Positions 8,793 through 18,679 are shown, counted from the stretch's first letter. The stretch: DNA of 64,000 bases from Sphingobacterium sp. UBA4616 (GCA_002386525.1 DGIS01000023.1:1-64000); one strand, 5' to 3'. Notes: generated by a model not told the origin, from the letters alone. Program-made: numbers and translations.

Positions 8793-9142
8793 CAGCGATA
8801 AACATAAAAATTTCAATAGAAAAAGATCACCTCAGCATCCCTTTCAATATCCAAGATCTTCTCCAGTCCATGAACGCACACATGAAAGATATCAACGACT
8901 ATGTTGTTGACTGCTTAGAGAATAAAGATGGTGCACCACGTTTAAGCGACTTTAGTATTAGCAGGCTGTCTTTTTATACTGATCATACCAGCGGTAATTT
9001 CAGAATGCATTTTAAAATTGACCGTCAGTTCTGCTGCAGCGATCTCTTATCCTGTCAAATGGATTATATCGACTTTAAATTCAATATTTCCAACGATACC
9101 ATCGCGATTCATGGATCCTATGTAGATTGGACAATTCAATAG
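8789..9142 (+). CDS. Hypothetical protein, second gene of oxygenase operon
   Basis: This 117-residue soluble protein is unrecognised. The sequence alternates polar and hydrophobic residues in a beta-rich way (FRMHFKIDRQFCCSDL, MDYIDFKFNISNDTIAIHGSYVDW), with a short helical segment near residues 24-45. A CC pair sits near residue 82. It is sandwiched by overlaps: four bases with the gene before it and up to 16 bases with the oxygenase gene after it. The coupling suggests a stoichiometric partner or an accessory factor. It could also be an immunity-type protein, but nothing in the sequence shows that. Confidence 0.75.
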   Translation: MTAINIKISIEKDHLSIPFNIQDLLQSMNAHMKDINDYVVDCLENKDGAPRLSDFSISRLSFYTDHTSGNFRMHFKIDRQFCCSDLLSCQMDYIDFKFNISNDTIAIHGSYVDWTIQ

Positions 9143-10323
9143 AACCTATGCGTATACCCGAACGTTTTCAAATTAATACGAGCTCATTCTCTTTCTATTG
9201 GTCAAAGGGCCCTGGTGTTGCTCTGCTTCGCAAACTGCCCAAGAAACCAGTGATAACCGATGCTGGTCAATTTGCACCTTTACTGTATCAATACGACATG
9301 TCTTGCGACCAACTTGTAGAACAACTACACCTAAAAATTGGTTTTTATCAAGGCCAACAGTTACTCAAAGATGCGCTTGCTGGTAGATCTATTGAACCTG
9401 CCTACGAGCAGGTATTGATCGAGTTTCTCCATACCGTGGATTTTGCTCCATCTTGGTTGGATTGGGATAAAATTGTACAAGGAATTGAACTCAGTCAACG
9501 ATCGGGCTTATCTGGATTAATTGTATTACGTGATTATGTGCTCATGGGTGGCTATGAATCCAGCGCTATAAACAAACCTTTGATCTTTACGGGAGCGCTA
9601 AAAAAAGGCGCCGTAAAGCGACTTACTGAAACCGTTACCTTTTGGGTTGATATTACAGGTAATAATGCCCTAAGAAAGGGACATATTGGTATTGAAGCCA
9701 TTTTACTCACCCGATGTATCCATTCGTATGCGCGGTTAAACATTTTAAAGCAGGGTCAGTGGGAAACTGAAAAATGGGGTATTCCATTAAATACCTGGGA
9801 TATGCTTGCCACAAACTTAGGATTCTCCCTTGTTTATCTAACAGGGCTTAAACGAATGAAATTCAATATATTAAAAAGCGAAATTGAAGGTCTATTCCAT
9901 TTATGGAAATTTGTAGGGACCTTATTAGGCATCCCCCTTCACCTTCTCCCTGACACGGAAGAGGAAGCAATTGAAGCTTTATATTATTGGACAATGACAC
10001 AGCAGTCTGGAGACCAAGATAGCCTTGCTTTGGCAAAGGCACTTATGGAAGAACCCGTTAAAGCTGCTTACCCTATAAATAAATGGGGACGAAAGCTCAT
10101 GCGCGAAATTCACCTCTATTACAATCAGTATCTATTGGGCGACTATTCCTGCGCGCTATTAGGTTTAGAAAAAACAGTAGTTGGTCGTATTGCCTACATG
10201 AATATCTTAAAGAATAAGACGTCGAATTATAGGATAGACAATTCTTTATGGCAAAAAAAGCAAATTGATAAAGGCAGAAAAATACACGAAGGGGTTAAAC
10301 AAATCTATCTAAAGTACAATTAA
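9127..10323 (+). CDS. MpaB-family (DUF2236) oxygenase-like protein
   Basis: The 398-residue, mostly helical protein matches the ER-bound oxygenase MpaB / rubber oxygenase (DUF2236) family. Conserved landmarks are an N-terminal FSFYWSKGPGVALL segment, the helix GLSGLIVLRDYVLMGGY, and the heme-region pattern LRKGHIGIEAILLTRCIHSYAR near residues 185-205, whose His and Arg residues correspond to the family signature R..H...R. Then come PLNTWDMLATNLGFS and a C-terminal helical bundle with LLGIPLHLLP. Family members include the latex-clearing protein, a b-type heme dioxygenase. The substrate here is unknown. Start is either 9127 (overlapping the preceding gene by 16 bases) or ATG 9148. Its stop overlaps that of the convergent recR. 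Confidence 0.78.
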   Translation: MDNSIEPMRIPERFQINTSSFSFYWSKGPGVALLRKLPKKPVITDAGQFAPLLYQYDMSCDQLVEQLHLKIGFYQGQQLLKDALAGRSIEPAYEQVLIEFLHTVDFAPSWLDWDKIVQGIELSQRSGLSGLIVLRDYVLMGGYESSAINKPLIFTGALKKGAVKRLTETVTFWVDITGNNALRKGHIGIEAILLTRCIHSYARLNILKQGQWETEKWGIPLNTWDMLATNLGFSLVYLTGLKRMKFNILKSEIEGLFHLWKFVGTLLGIPLHLLPDTEEEAIEALYYWTMTQQSGDQDSLALAKALMEEPVKAAYPINKWGRKLMREIHLYYNQYLLGDYSCALLGLEKTVVGRIAYMNILKNKTSNYRIDNSLWQKKQIDKGRKIHEGVKQIYLKYN

Positions 10324-10934
10324 CCGACGCTGCGCTCGTAAGGAACGCGTGTGGCAATGGAGCGACCCAAAGTCAACTCATCAACATATTCCAATTCTCC
10401 GCCAAATGCGATCCCGCGCGCGATGGTTGTAATTTTGACATCAAACTCCCGCAATTTACGGTATAAATAAAAAATGGTTGTATCTCCCTCCATCGTTGCT
10501 GACAGCGCTAAAATAACTTCTTCAACCTCACCTCTCTGGATTCGATTGATTAACCCTTCAATTTTTAGATCAGCAGGACCGATGCCGTCCATCGGCGAAA
10601 TTAATCCGCCCAATACGTGATATACACCCTGATAGGAGTTCGTATTCTCAATTGCCATTACGTCACGCGTGTCTTCAACGACACAGATCAAACTTTTATC
10701 ACGTTTGAATGAAGCACATATTTCACAAATTGTATGATCTGAAATATTAAAACATTCCTGACAATACTGAATGTCTTCTTTCAAACGGTCGATAGCAGCG
10801 GTAAAACGAGCTACATCCGCATCCGATTGCTTCAGTAGATGCAAAACTAACCTCAATGATGTCTTTTGTCCTACGCCCGGCAGTTTTCCAAATTCAGCAA
10901 CGGCGTTCTCGAGAAGCTTAGAAGAAAAATTCAT
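10320..10934 (-). CDS. recR: Recombination mediator protein RecR
   Basis: A 204-residue protein with the full RecR layout: N-terminal helix-hairpin-helix (LPGVGQKTSLRLVLHLL), a C4 zinc finger (CQECFNISDHTICEIC, about residues 58-73), a Toprim domain opening with SLICVVEDTRDVMAIE and containing GGLISPMDGIGP, and a C-terminal Walker-B-like/tetramer segment (ARGIAFGGELEYVDELTLGRSI). RecR works with RecO (and RecF) to load RecA on SSB-coated gaps. Length is typical (about 200). Tail-to-tail with the oxygenase gene, sharing four bases at the stops. Confidence 0.96.
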   Translation of the reverse strand: MNFSSKLLENAVAEFGKLPGVGQKTSLRLVLHLLKQSDADVARFTAAIDRLKEDIQYCQECFNISDHTICEICASFKRDKSLICVVEDTRDVMAIENTNSYQGVYHVLGGLISPMDGIGPADLKIEGLINRIQRGEVEEVILALSATMEGDTTIFYLYRKLREFDVKITTIARGIAFGGELEYVDELTLGRSIATRVPYERSVG

Positions 10935-11042
10935 AATGCAAATGTAAGAATAATCAGAAAAAGTAGCTACTATTAAAAAAATACCTATATTGTATTCCTT
11001 TTTGGAAAATTTAATTTAGAAATTAAATGTATAACGTTATAT

Positions 11043-11753
11043 ATGGACATTACAAAAGAAGATAAAATTATCCGTGCATTTGAGAACAAAACATGGCAGG
11101 AAATTAAAGTAAAAGACTCTTGGCAGATTTTTAAAGTGATGTCAGAGTTCGTGGATGGATTTGAGAAACTAGCAAAAATTGGCCCCTGTGTTTCAATATT
11201 TGGATCTGCGCGTACCCCGCGTGAACACAAATATTATCAAATGGCGGTAGAAATTGCAAGTTTATTGACAGCACGTGGTTACGGTATTATTTCGGGCGGT
11301 GGACCAGGTATCATGGAAGCAGCCAATAAAGGTGCTTATGAGTCGGGGGGTAAATCTGTTGGATTGAATATTGAACTACCCTTCGAACAATTCCACAACA
11401 AATATATTGACCGAGATAAGCTACTAGAATTTAAGTACTTCTTCGTGAGAAAAGTGATGTTTATGAAGTATTCTCAGGGCTATATTGTTATGCCGGGAGG
11501 CTTCGGAACAATGGACGAACTTTTTGAAGCAATCACATTGATCCAAACGGGTAAAATTGCACGTTTTCCAATCGTATTGGTCGGCTCTGATTATTGGAAA
11601 GGATTAATGGACTGGGTTCAAAATACTATGATTTCCAATAAATATATCAGTGAGGAGGATTTAAAGCTGTATCGAATTGTAGATACTGCGGAGGAGGCTG
11701 CGGACCATATTTTCCGATTCTACGATAAGTACCTATTGAAGCCAAACTTCTAA
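11043..11753 (+). CDS. LOG-family / TIGR00730 Rossmann-fold protein
   Basis: The 236-residue protein has the TIGR00730 signature motifs SIFGSARTP (residue 56 onward), GGGPGIMEAANKGA and PGGFGTMDELFEAITLIQTGKI. The latter is the PGGxGTxxE motif of the LOG family, which hydrolyses nucleoside 5'-monophosphates to release a base and ribose 5-phosphate (cytokinin activation in plants and some bacteria; pyrimidine/purine nucleotide nucleosidase in others). It carries a 50-residue N-terminal extension before the Rossmann core, as other Bacteroidota members do. Monocistronic, with its own terminator. Confidence 0.88.
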   Translation: MDITKEDKIIRAFENKTWQEIKVKDSWQIFKVMSEFVDGFEKLAKIGPCVSIFGSARTPREHKYYQMAVEIASLLTARGYGIISGGGPGIMEAANKGAYESGGKSVGLNIELPFEQFHNKYIDRDKLLEFKYFFVRKVMFMKYSQGYIVMPGGFGTMDELFEAITLIQTGKIARFPIVLVGSDYWKGLMDWVQNTMISNKYISEEDLKLYRIVDTAEEAADHIFRFYDKYLLKPNF

Positions 11754-11774
11754 GAAGTAATTGCTTTCGCAAAA

Positions 11775-11814
11775 AAAAAGAGTATCTGAGATTAACAGAT
11801 GCTCTTTTTTTGTG
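11775..11814 (+). terminator. Rho-independent terminator after LOG gene
   Basis: AGAGTATCTG and CAGATGCTCT arms (one mismatch) are followed by a run of seven T, 20-60 bases after the stop of the LOG-family gene. Confidence 0.8.
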
Positions 11815-11966
11815 TCTATCGCCGCAGATAAGGCTTTAGGAAAGCATGATATTCGTTCGTAAACAGCGATATTTATTTATTAAAGTTGTATTATTCACCA
11901 TTTAGTCATTACATTTACTCCGCTATTTGGGTAGCGTAACCGTAGAAAAACATAGAATTGTCGTGC

Positions 11967-12524
11967 ATGAAAGATTTTGGAGCCCATTCAGACGAGGAGC
12001 TGATCGTATTGATTCAACAGGACGATTCCATAGCTTTCGAAGCCCTGTATGATCGCTATTGGAAAAAGCTCTATTATCAGGCTGCCCGCAAAACAAATTC
12101 GCTGGAAGATGCACAGGAAATCGTACAGAATATATTTGCTTCACTGTGGCTACGCCGTCATCAACTCCAAATTGAAAGCAATCTTGCTTCCTACCTCGCT
12201 GTGGCAGTTAAATACAAGATATTTAAATATCTAGCTCAGCAATACAAGAAAGAAGCATTTAGAAAGGATACAGAGTGGATAGATTTTGACAATTCTACGC
12301 AAGATTGGCTCCAATTCGAAGAATTACGCGTCCGGTTGGAACAGCTTGTTTCCGAACTGCCTGAAAAATGCCAACTTATTTTTAAATTATCCCGCGAAGA
12401 AGGGCTCACCTACAAGCAGATTGCTGAACGCATGAACATCTCGGTGAAGACTGTCGAAACCCAATTAAGCCGTGCATTAAAAAAAATCCGCGCTGGTATT
12501 CAGCGTTTTCTGATCACCTTATAA
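11967..12524 (+). CDS. ECF sigma factor, FecI/Bacteroidota type
   Basis: About 185 residues from ATG 11967; an upstream in-frame TTG at 11958 is less likely. Region 2 is visible (DSIAFEALYDRYWKKLYYQAARK, then DAQEIVQNIFASLWLRR), and region 4 has LPEKCQLIFKLSREEGLTYKQIAERMNISVKTVE with the helix-turn-helix. This is the RNA polymerase sigma-70, Bacteroidetes expansion type, that pairs with a FecR anti-sigma and a SusC-like transducer. The fecR-susC-susD genes follow directly on the same strand, so this sigma factor most likely controls their transcription once the outer membrane transporter signals substrate. Confidence 0.93.
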   Translation: MKDFGAHSDEELIVLIQQDDSIAFEALYDRYWKKLYYQAARKTNSLEDAQEIVQNIFASLWLRRHQLQIESNLASYLAVAVKYKIFKYLAQQYKKEAFRKDTEWIDFDNSTQDWLQFEELRVRLEQLVSELPEKCQLIFKLSREEGLTYKQIAERMNISVKTVETQLSRALKKIRAGIQRFLITL

Positions 12525-12591
12525 TTTTTCTTCTTTTCTTGTCAGGGTATCACTCCAATTTAGGGACTATATAAACAAATACCCTCTAAAC

Positions 12592-13731
12592 ATGGCTGAC
12601 AACAATCAATTCCGGATAAAGCAATTAGCTTACAAATGGCTGAAAGGCACATCTACACCAGAAGAGGAGACAGAGCTCCAAGAATGGTATAAAGCAAATG
12701 ATGATGAGCCTCTCAATATTCCCGAAGAAATTGCAACAGACGAGCAACAGCTTAAAGAGCTACTCCTATCCCAGATACAGCAGCAAATCCAAAGATCCAA
12801 AATTAAACGTATTCCACAGTGGGCAAAATTGGGTGGAATAGCTGCAGCGCTTGCGCTGTTATTTGTATTGCCACTCTACCTTGTCAAAAGGACAACTGGA
12901 GACACCCCGCTGGTAGCTGTGAAGCCGCTACAGCAAGTTCATCCGGGTATTAAGGCAGCTGCATTAACTTTAGCTGATGGAACTAAAATTGACCTTTCTG
13001 CCCACCAACAGAGCGTTCTCCATCAGGATGAACAGGTGAAAATTGTTACAACTGCTTCCGGAACCGTGCAATATCAATTTACGGCCAGTAAGAATACTGC
13101 TGCTAGCCGTACCAATACCATTGAAACGCCGATTGGAACAGAGTATACGATCATTTTGGCCGATGGCAGTAAGGTATGGCTAAACGCTGGCTCCGTGCTG
13201 ACATTTCCTGAATCTTTTGCGTCAAATAGCCGTGAAGTAAAATTATCTGGTGAAGCCTATTTTGAAGTCAGCCACGATAGTAAGCGACCATTCTATGTGC
13301 GATCGAATGAACAAACCATTCGCGTATTCGGAACACATTTTAATGTAAGCTCCTATCCAAATGAAAACAATAAAACCACACTTATAGCAGGCTCTGTACA
13401 AGTCTCGCAATTCGGCAAGTCAAAAATGCTGAAACCTGGTCAAGCAGCATTTACCGCAGGCGGGAATCTTATCGTAGCAGAAGCCAATATCGAAGAAGCA
13501 ATGGCCTGGAAAAATGGCTTTTTCTATTTTGAATCGACACCAATAAAAGATGCACTCGCTGCCATAAAACGCTGGTATAATGTAGATATTGTCTATAAGG
13601 AAACAAATGAAAAGCGTGAACTGACAGGAAAAATAAAACGTAATTCAACGGCCCAGCAACTGGTTGAGACCCTTAACTTTCTGGATATAAAATGTCGATT
13701 GCAAAACAATAAAATTGAAGTTGAACTCTAA
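12592..13731 (+). CDS. FecR-family anti-sigma factor
   Basis: The 379-residue protein has a cytoplasmic N-terminal region (about 1-78, including AYKWLKGTSTPEEETELQEW), one transmembrane helix (about residues 81-98), and a periplasmic FecR domain with TPIGTEYTIILADGSKVWLNAGSVLTFP and VKLSGEAYFEVSHD followed by the DUF4974 C-terminal domain (FYFESTPIKDALAAIKRWYNVDI). Such proteins hold the ECF sigma inactive until the STN domain of the partner receptor signals. It lies 67 bases after the sigma gene and 35 bases before susC, so the unit reads as one signalling operon. Confidence 0.94.
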   Translation: MADNNQFRIKQLAYKWLKGTSTPEEETELQEWYKANDDEPLNIPEEIATDEQQLKELLLSQIQQQIQRSKIKRIPQWAKLGGIAAALALLFVLPLYLVKRTTGDTPLVAVKPLQQVHPGIKAAALTLADGTKIDLSAHQQSVLHQDEQVKIVTTASGTVQYQFTASKNTAASRTNTIETPIGTEYTIILADGSKVWLNAGSVLTFPESFASNSREVKLSGEAYFEVSHDSKRPFYVRSNEQTIRVFGTHFNVSSYPNENNKTTLIAGSVQVSQFGKSKMLKPGQAAFTAGGNLIVAEANIEEAMAWKNGFFYFESTPIKDALAAIKRWYNVDIVYKETNEKRELTGKIKRNSTAQQLVETLNFLDIKCRLQNNKIEVEL

Positions 13732-13766
13732 ATTATTTAATATAAAACAAACTTACCCAACTAATT

Positions 13767-16700
13767 ATGTATAAACTTAAAACCATCCAAGGGGCTGGTA
13801 AAAAGGCAAAACTATTTGCTGCTTTACTCGCTATCCAATGCGTTTCCCATGCAAATAATTTGGCGATGGCGAATGTAAACCAAACTAAAATCAAGTTACA
13901 AGACAAGGAATACACTTTGGCAAAGTTTGCTAAAGAGATCGAGCGTCAGAGTTCTTATGTGTTTCTGTACGATAACTCGCAGATTAATGATAACCAAAAA
14001 ATCCGAATAAACCATAAAGATGGTTCTATTGTTGAAATTCTGGATGACAACCTGAAAGAGCTATCGTATTCTTATAAAATTGTCAACAACACCATTGTCC
14101 TAAAAAGGAAAACAGATGATATGCCCTTAAGAAACACGATCAATGTACAACAGCTTGTCAAAGGGCGCGTTTCCGATAGCGATGGTAAAGCATTAACAGG
14201 GGTCACAATCCGCAATACAACAACAGGTAAACAAACGGAAACAGACAGTAAAGGTGAATTCTCGATTGAAGCAACCTCTACACATCAACTGAGCTTTAGT
14301 TCGATAGGTTATGAGACTATCAGTAGTACGGTAGGTTCCAATATTTACCTCAATATACAGATGAAAACTGCCAACAACCAACTGGAGCAGATCGTTGTGG
14401 TCGGTTTTGGAACACAGAAAAAAAAGGACATCACGGGAGCCATTGCAACCATGAGCACAAAGGATATTGAAGATCGCCCTGTGACCCAATTGGCGAGTGC
14501 CATGGAAGGTAAAATGGCGGGGGTGGAAATTGTAAAATCTTCCGGACAACCGCAAGCTGGCTTCTCCATTCGTGTTCGTGGAACCTCTACAATTACTGCA
14601 GGTAGCAACCCATTATACATTGTAGATGGTGTCCCTACAGAAAATATATCGGAGCTCAATCCATCAGATATTCAAAGCATTTCGGTCTTAAAAGACGCTG
14701 CTTCTGCCGCTGTCTACGGATCGTCAGGAGCCAATGGCGTGGTGTTGATTACGACCAAAAGAGGAACAAACGGTAAGACACAGGTAAATTTCGAAACCTA
14801 TCAAGGATTTTCAGCCATCAGAAAAAAGCCTAGCGTTCTAAATGCGGTACAATATAGAGAATTAATGACTGAGATGGGAGAAGCCTTGGATTGGTCGAAA
14901 TATACCGCTGATACGAACTGGCCAGATCAGCTATTCCGCACCGGTCACAGCCAAAAATACCAGGCTTCAGTACGCGGTGGAGATGAAAAGACAGGGTTTT
15001 ACATCTCTGGATCTTATCAAAAAGATAATGGTACAGTCATCACAAATACAGTAAACAAGGTCAATTTCAAGGTTAATTTGGATCATCAGATCAATAAAAT
15101 CTTTAAAGTTGGAACAAGCTTATCTTACAACCGTTGGTACGACGTGGACATTACCGAGAACTCCCGAAATGGAGTCATCATGAATGCTTACCTGGGCTCT
15201 CCAGTAATCGGCATATATGGCGATAAAGGTGCTTTCACAGTGGATCCATTCTATACAGATCTTGACAACCCCGTTGCATTGGCAACAGGCAACGAGCACA
15301 GCTATATCAACAACAGATTTACAGGAAATGCCTTTGTGGAAGCCAATATCCTACCGGGACTAAAATTCAAATCGCTGTTTGGGTATGAGAAATTTAACAA
15401 CCAGTACCGCACTTTTGTGGATCCGTTCCGCACGACAGAGGGTAGAAAATATAAAGGAATGGCGACGCTCCAGCAGCAGGATAATCAGTATTGGATGTCC
15501 GAAAATACATTAAACTATGACAGAACTTTTAGTGATAAGCACCACTTCACAGGTTTACTAGGTTATATCACCACTAAAACACAAACAACAATCTCAAATA
15601 TCGCTACCCAGAATTTTGCTAATCCAGCAATTCATACCGTCAATGGAGGTTCAATGATTACGGCGATGCCAACAGCGATAGATGCTGCTGTATCCACTGT
15701 CTCCGGCATTGCAAAAATCGGTTATGATTATAACGACAAGTACTTATTTACAGCCAATCTGAGAGCTGACGCGTCATCTGTATTCGGGCCTAATAACCGT
15801 TGGGGTTACTTCCCTTCTTTCTCTGCCGGCTGGCGTTTATCCAATGAAGATTTCTTTAGTTCGCTGAAAAACACGGTAAACGATTTGAAAATCCGCGCTA
15901 GTTGGGGTAAGGTTGGAAATAGCCAAATCCCTGCCTTTTCCTATCTTGGTTTAGTTGACGTCACGGGATCGTACAATATCGGCGATCAGGTTGTACCGGG
16001 GTATACACCTGCTACCTTGGACAACCCCAATCTAAAATGGGAAACAACAAACCAGACCGATATTGGTGTGGATGCCAGTTTCTTTAATTCGAGATTGATA
16101 TTTGGAGCAGATTATTATGCAAAAAGGACTGTAGGCCTACTTCTAAGCTCAAGAGTTCCGTATAGTTCGGGCTATAGAACTGCACTGAAAAACCTCGGCG
16201 ACCTACAAAATAGAGGTTTCGAATTCGAATTGAGTAGCCGAAATTTCGTTCACGATTTCAAATGGAATACAACAGTAACCTTTGGACTCAATCGCAATAA
16301 AGTCCTGAATATTGATGGCGGAACCTACTATGACGGAAATATAGATGGCCGAGGCAATAGTACGATTGCAAAAGAAGGCGTTGCATTGGGATCATTCTGG
16401 GGCTATGTTGCAAAAGGCGTCAATCCAGAGACCGGCGACATGATCTATCAGATGGCCGATCCGGAAGCAGGTCTTCAAACGAGTGATATGGCTATCATTG
16501 GTAATGCTACACCTAAATTCTCTTATGGCATGACAAATGATTTTAGTTATAAGAACTTCAGCTTTTCTTTTTTCTTACAGGGTGTACAGGGAAATGATAT
16601 CCTTAATGCGACACGTATTTATACAGAGGGTATGTGGGAACCGAGAAACCAAAGTACTGCCGTATTAAACAGATGGACAGTCAATAACAAAAATAGTACT

Positions 16701-17039
16701 ATGCCGCGTCCGGATCTAAATAATACAGATGACAACTACAATTCACAGATTTCTTCCCGTTTTGTAGAGAAAGGTTCCTACCTCAGGGTAAAATCGATGA
16801 CCTTGGCCTATACCCTACCTAAACAAGTGCTTGAAAGATGGAAGCTCAATAAGGTCCGTCTTTATGTGACAGGCGAGAATCTGTTAACATTCACAAAATA
16901 CTCAGGTCTAGATCCTGAGGTAAGCATGTATGGGGGAACTAATCAGGAAACCGTGAGTTCCAATATGTCGCCGGGTATCGATTTCGGTACTTCGCCCCAG
17001 GCACGCACCTTTATTGTTGGTTTAAACCTAACTTTTTAA
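13767..17039 (+). CDS. SusC/RagA TonB-dependent receptor with STN signalling domain
   Basis: The 1090-residue outer membrane protein has a signal peptide (residues 1-36), an STN (secretin/TonB short N-terminal) domain at about 41-115, a carboxypeptidase-regulatory-like beta domain at about 130-198 (VKGRVSDSDGKALTGVTI, ending SFSSIGYETI), a plug from about 207 with GSNPLYIVDGVP and DAASAAVYGSSGANGVVLITTK, and a 22-strand barrel ending in FIVGLNLTF. It imports an unknown oligomeric ligand with the lipoprotein SusD. The STN domain marks it as a transducer to the adjacent FecR/ECF pair. Substrate is not predictable, because no glycosidase or peptidase lies in the operon. Confidence 0.96.
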   Translation: MYKLKTIQGAGKKAKLFAALLAIQCVSHANNLAMANVNQTKIKLQDKEYTLAKFAKEIERQSSYVFLYDNSQINDNQKIRINHKDGSIVEILDDNLKELSYSYKIVNNTIVLKRKTDDMPLRNTINVQQLVKGRVSDSDGKALTGVTIRNTTTGKQTETDSKGEFSIEATSTHQLSFSSIGYETISSTVGSNIYLNIQMKTANNQLEQIVVVGFGTQKKKDITGAIATMSTKDIEDRPVTQLASAMEGKMAGVEIVKSSGQPQAGFSIRVRGTSTITAGSNPLYIVDGVPTENISELNPSDIQSISVLKDAASAAVYGSSGANGVVLITTKRGTNGKTQVNFETYQGFSAIRKKPSVLNAVQYRELMTEMGEALDWSKYTADTNWPDQLFRTGHSQKYQASVRGGDEKTGFYISGSYQKDNGTVITNTVNKVNFKVNLDHQINKIFKVGTSLSYNRWYDVDITENSRNGVIMNAYLGSPVIGIYGDKGAFTVDPFYTDLDNPVALATGNEHSYINNRFTGNAFVEANILPGLKFKSLFGYEKFNNQYRTFVDPFRTTEGRKYKGMATLQQQDNQYWMSENTLNYDRTFSDKHHFTGLLGYITTKTQTTISNIATQNFANPAIHTVNGGSMITAMPTAIDAAVSTVSGIAKIGYDYNDKYLFTANLRADASSVFGPNNRWGYFPSFSAGWRLSNEDFFSSLKNTVNDLKIRASWGKVGNSQIPAFSYLGLVDVTGSYNIGDQVVPGYTPATLDNPNLKWETTNQTDIGVDASFFNSRLIFGADYYAKRTVGLLLSSRVPYSSGYRTALKNLGDLQNRGFEFELSSRNFVHDFKWNTTVTFGLNRNKVLNIDGGTYYDGNIDGRGNSTIAKEGVALGSFWGYVAKGVNPETGDMIYQMADPEAGLQTSDMAIIGNATPKFSYGMTNDFSYKNFSFSFFLQGVQGNDILNATRIYTEGMWEPRNQSTAVLNRWTVNNKNSTMPRPDLNNTDDNYNSQISSRFVEKGSYLRVKSMTLAYTLPKQVLERWKLNKVRLYVTGENLLTFTKYSGLDPEVSMYGGTNQETVSSNMSPGIDFGTSPQARTFIVGLNLTF

Positions 17040-17057
17040 CCTTTTAGTTTACAAAAA

Positions 17058-18608
17058 ATGAAATCAACTAGATATACGTTCTTGGCCATAGCCTTATTGA
17101 CATCGCTTACTCTAAATTCCTGCAAAAAGTTTTTAGATCTTCAGCCTACCTCCACGGTAACGAGTGAAAATGCCTATCTCACCGGAGACAATATTGAGAA
17201 AGCATTAAACGGAGCTTATAATTCTTTTATAGGCAATGGCACCCGTCCAGGAAGCAATGCCAATTATTATCAATGGGAAATGATTTTACAAACCGACATC
17301 CGTTCGGATAATGCGCATGCAGCCGGCGGTGGCGAAATAGATTTTGCACAAATTGACTATAATACTATTACCAATACCAATGAAATGGTACGCAGGGATT
17401 GGGAAGAACTGTATGGAGCAATCTCAAAATGCAATATCGTTATTGACAACGTTGATAAGGTCACAGATCCTACTTTTTCGGATGAAAGACGCAAACAAAT
17501 TCTTGGAGAAGCTTCATTTTTAAGAGCCTTCCATTATTATCAATTGGTCAAACTTTATGGTGGTGTACCCTTGGAAAAACACTCCAACAGTACAGATGCC
17601 GAAGTATTACGAATCAAGCGATCAACTGTAGAGGAGGTTTATGATTTTATTGATTCTGACCTACAAGTTGCGGTGAACAATCTCCCCGATGGATTTGGAC
17701 AACCCTCCATCGACAAGGTTAGAGCGACAAAAGGTGCTGCAAATGCCTTACTGACCAAGATATGGGCACAACGCCCTGATCGGGATTACAATAAGGTATT
17801 ACAATACGCCAATGCAGTGATCACTGGAAAAGGTGGTTACCAGCTCCTTCAAAACTATTCGGATCTTTTTGATGGTAAACATAACTATAACAGTGAATCT
17901 ATCATTGAGATTCCTTACATAGCCGGCAGTCCCAATCTAAGCTGTTGGGGTGGCGCATTCTTTTTCCCGGATCTTGATGAAAATGGCAAAATCAACGAAA
18001 ACGAATGGCGCCGATATGGAACACCATCCAAAGATCTTGTCGAAGCTTATGACAATGCTGGCGACACCGAACGAAAAAATGCCAACATTTGGTTCTTCTC
18101 TGTTCCATGGGCAGATGAGTTCTGGAACCCTTGTGGGGATGCCGACACGGAAATCCCATTCAACGTCAAACAGAAACATGCCAACAGCTTTCAAAGTGGC
18201 GACCATTTTTACCTTTTACGGCTTGCAGACATTATACTCCTAAAGGCGGAGGCTCAACATGCGTTGGGGAATACTGTAGATGCTCTAAACACTATTAATC
18301 TTATCCGTCAACGTGCAGGGCTTGCCAAGCTATCAGGTGTCAGCTCAAGTGCACTAAAGTCTATTATTCTCAATGAGCGCCGCTTGGAGCTCGCTTTCGA
18401 AGGCCAACGTTGGGACGATCTGAATCGCTATGGTGTTACAGTGGATGTCATGAATAAATTGAATGAAATCAAATTCACATGCGATAATGGCACACAGCGT
18501 AATGCCACACAAATTAAGTATAATTTTAACCAAAATAGCCTGCTCCTTCCGATACCATTATTGGAAATGCAGGCAAACCCTAGCCTGATTCAAAACCCAG
18601 GCTACTAA
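17058..18608 (+). CDS. SusD/RagB nutrient-binding outer membrane lipoprotein
   Basis: The 516-residue protein has a lipoprotein signal with lipobox LNSC (Cys22) followed by KKFLDLQPTSTVT, the standard SusD opening. The TPR-like helical body includes GEASFLRAFHYYQLVKLYGGVP and the conserved C-terminal ILNERRLELAFEGQRWDDLNRYG. It ends LLPIPLLEMQANPSLIQNPGY, the canonical RagB/SusD terminus. It caps the SusC barrel and captures the ligand at the cell surface. It lies 18 bases after susC, and a hairpin right after the stop probably ends the operon. Confidence 0.96.
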   Translation: MKSTRYTFLAIALLTSLTLNSCKKFLDLQPTSTVTSENAYLTGDNIEKALNGAYNSFIGNGTRPGSNANYYQWEMILQTDIRSDNAHAAGGGEIDFAQIDYNTITNTNEMVRRDWEELYGAISKCNIVIDNVDKVTDPTFSDERRKQILGEASFLRAFHYYQLVKLYGGVPLEKHSNSTDAEVLRIKRSTVEEVYDFIDSDLQVAVNNLPDGFGQPSIDKVRATKGAANALLTKIWAQRPDRDYNKVLQYANAVITGKGGYQLLQNYSDLFDGKHNYNSESIIEIPYIAGSPNLSCWGGAFFFPDLDENGKINENEWRRYGTPSKDLVEAYDNAGDTERKNANIWFFSVPWADEFWNPCGDADTEIPFNVKQKHANSFQSGDHFYLLRLADIILLKAEAQHALGNTVDALNTINLIRQRAGLAKLSGVSSSALKSIILNERRLELAFEGQRWDDLNRYGVTVDVMNKLNEIKFTCDNGTQRNATQIKYNFNQNSLLLPIPLLEMQANPSLIQNPGY

Positions 18609-18620
18609 GAGACCAGCTAT

Positions 18621-18664
18621 TGGCTGTTCTGGTAAGCAGAATCTTTCAGGACAGCCATCTTTTA
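18621..18664 (+). terminator. Terminator after susD
   Basis: TGGCTGTTCTG pairs with CAGGACAGCCA (one G-T wobble) around a 15-base loop, followed by TCTTTT. It separates susD from the downstream acyltransferase-like gene, which therefore may have its own promoter or rely on read-through. Confidence 0.65.
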
Positions 18665-18679
18665 CTAATCAACTTTATT

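Noticed and set aside
8160..9142. Toxin-immunity or type VI effector interpretation of the two orphan proteins
   Set aside because: No signal, PAAR, RHS, nuclease or other effector motif is visible; small coupled genes alone are not evidence.
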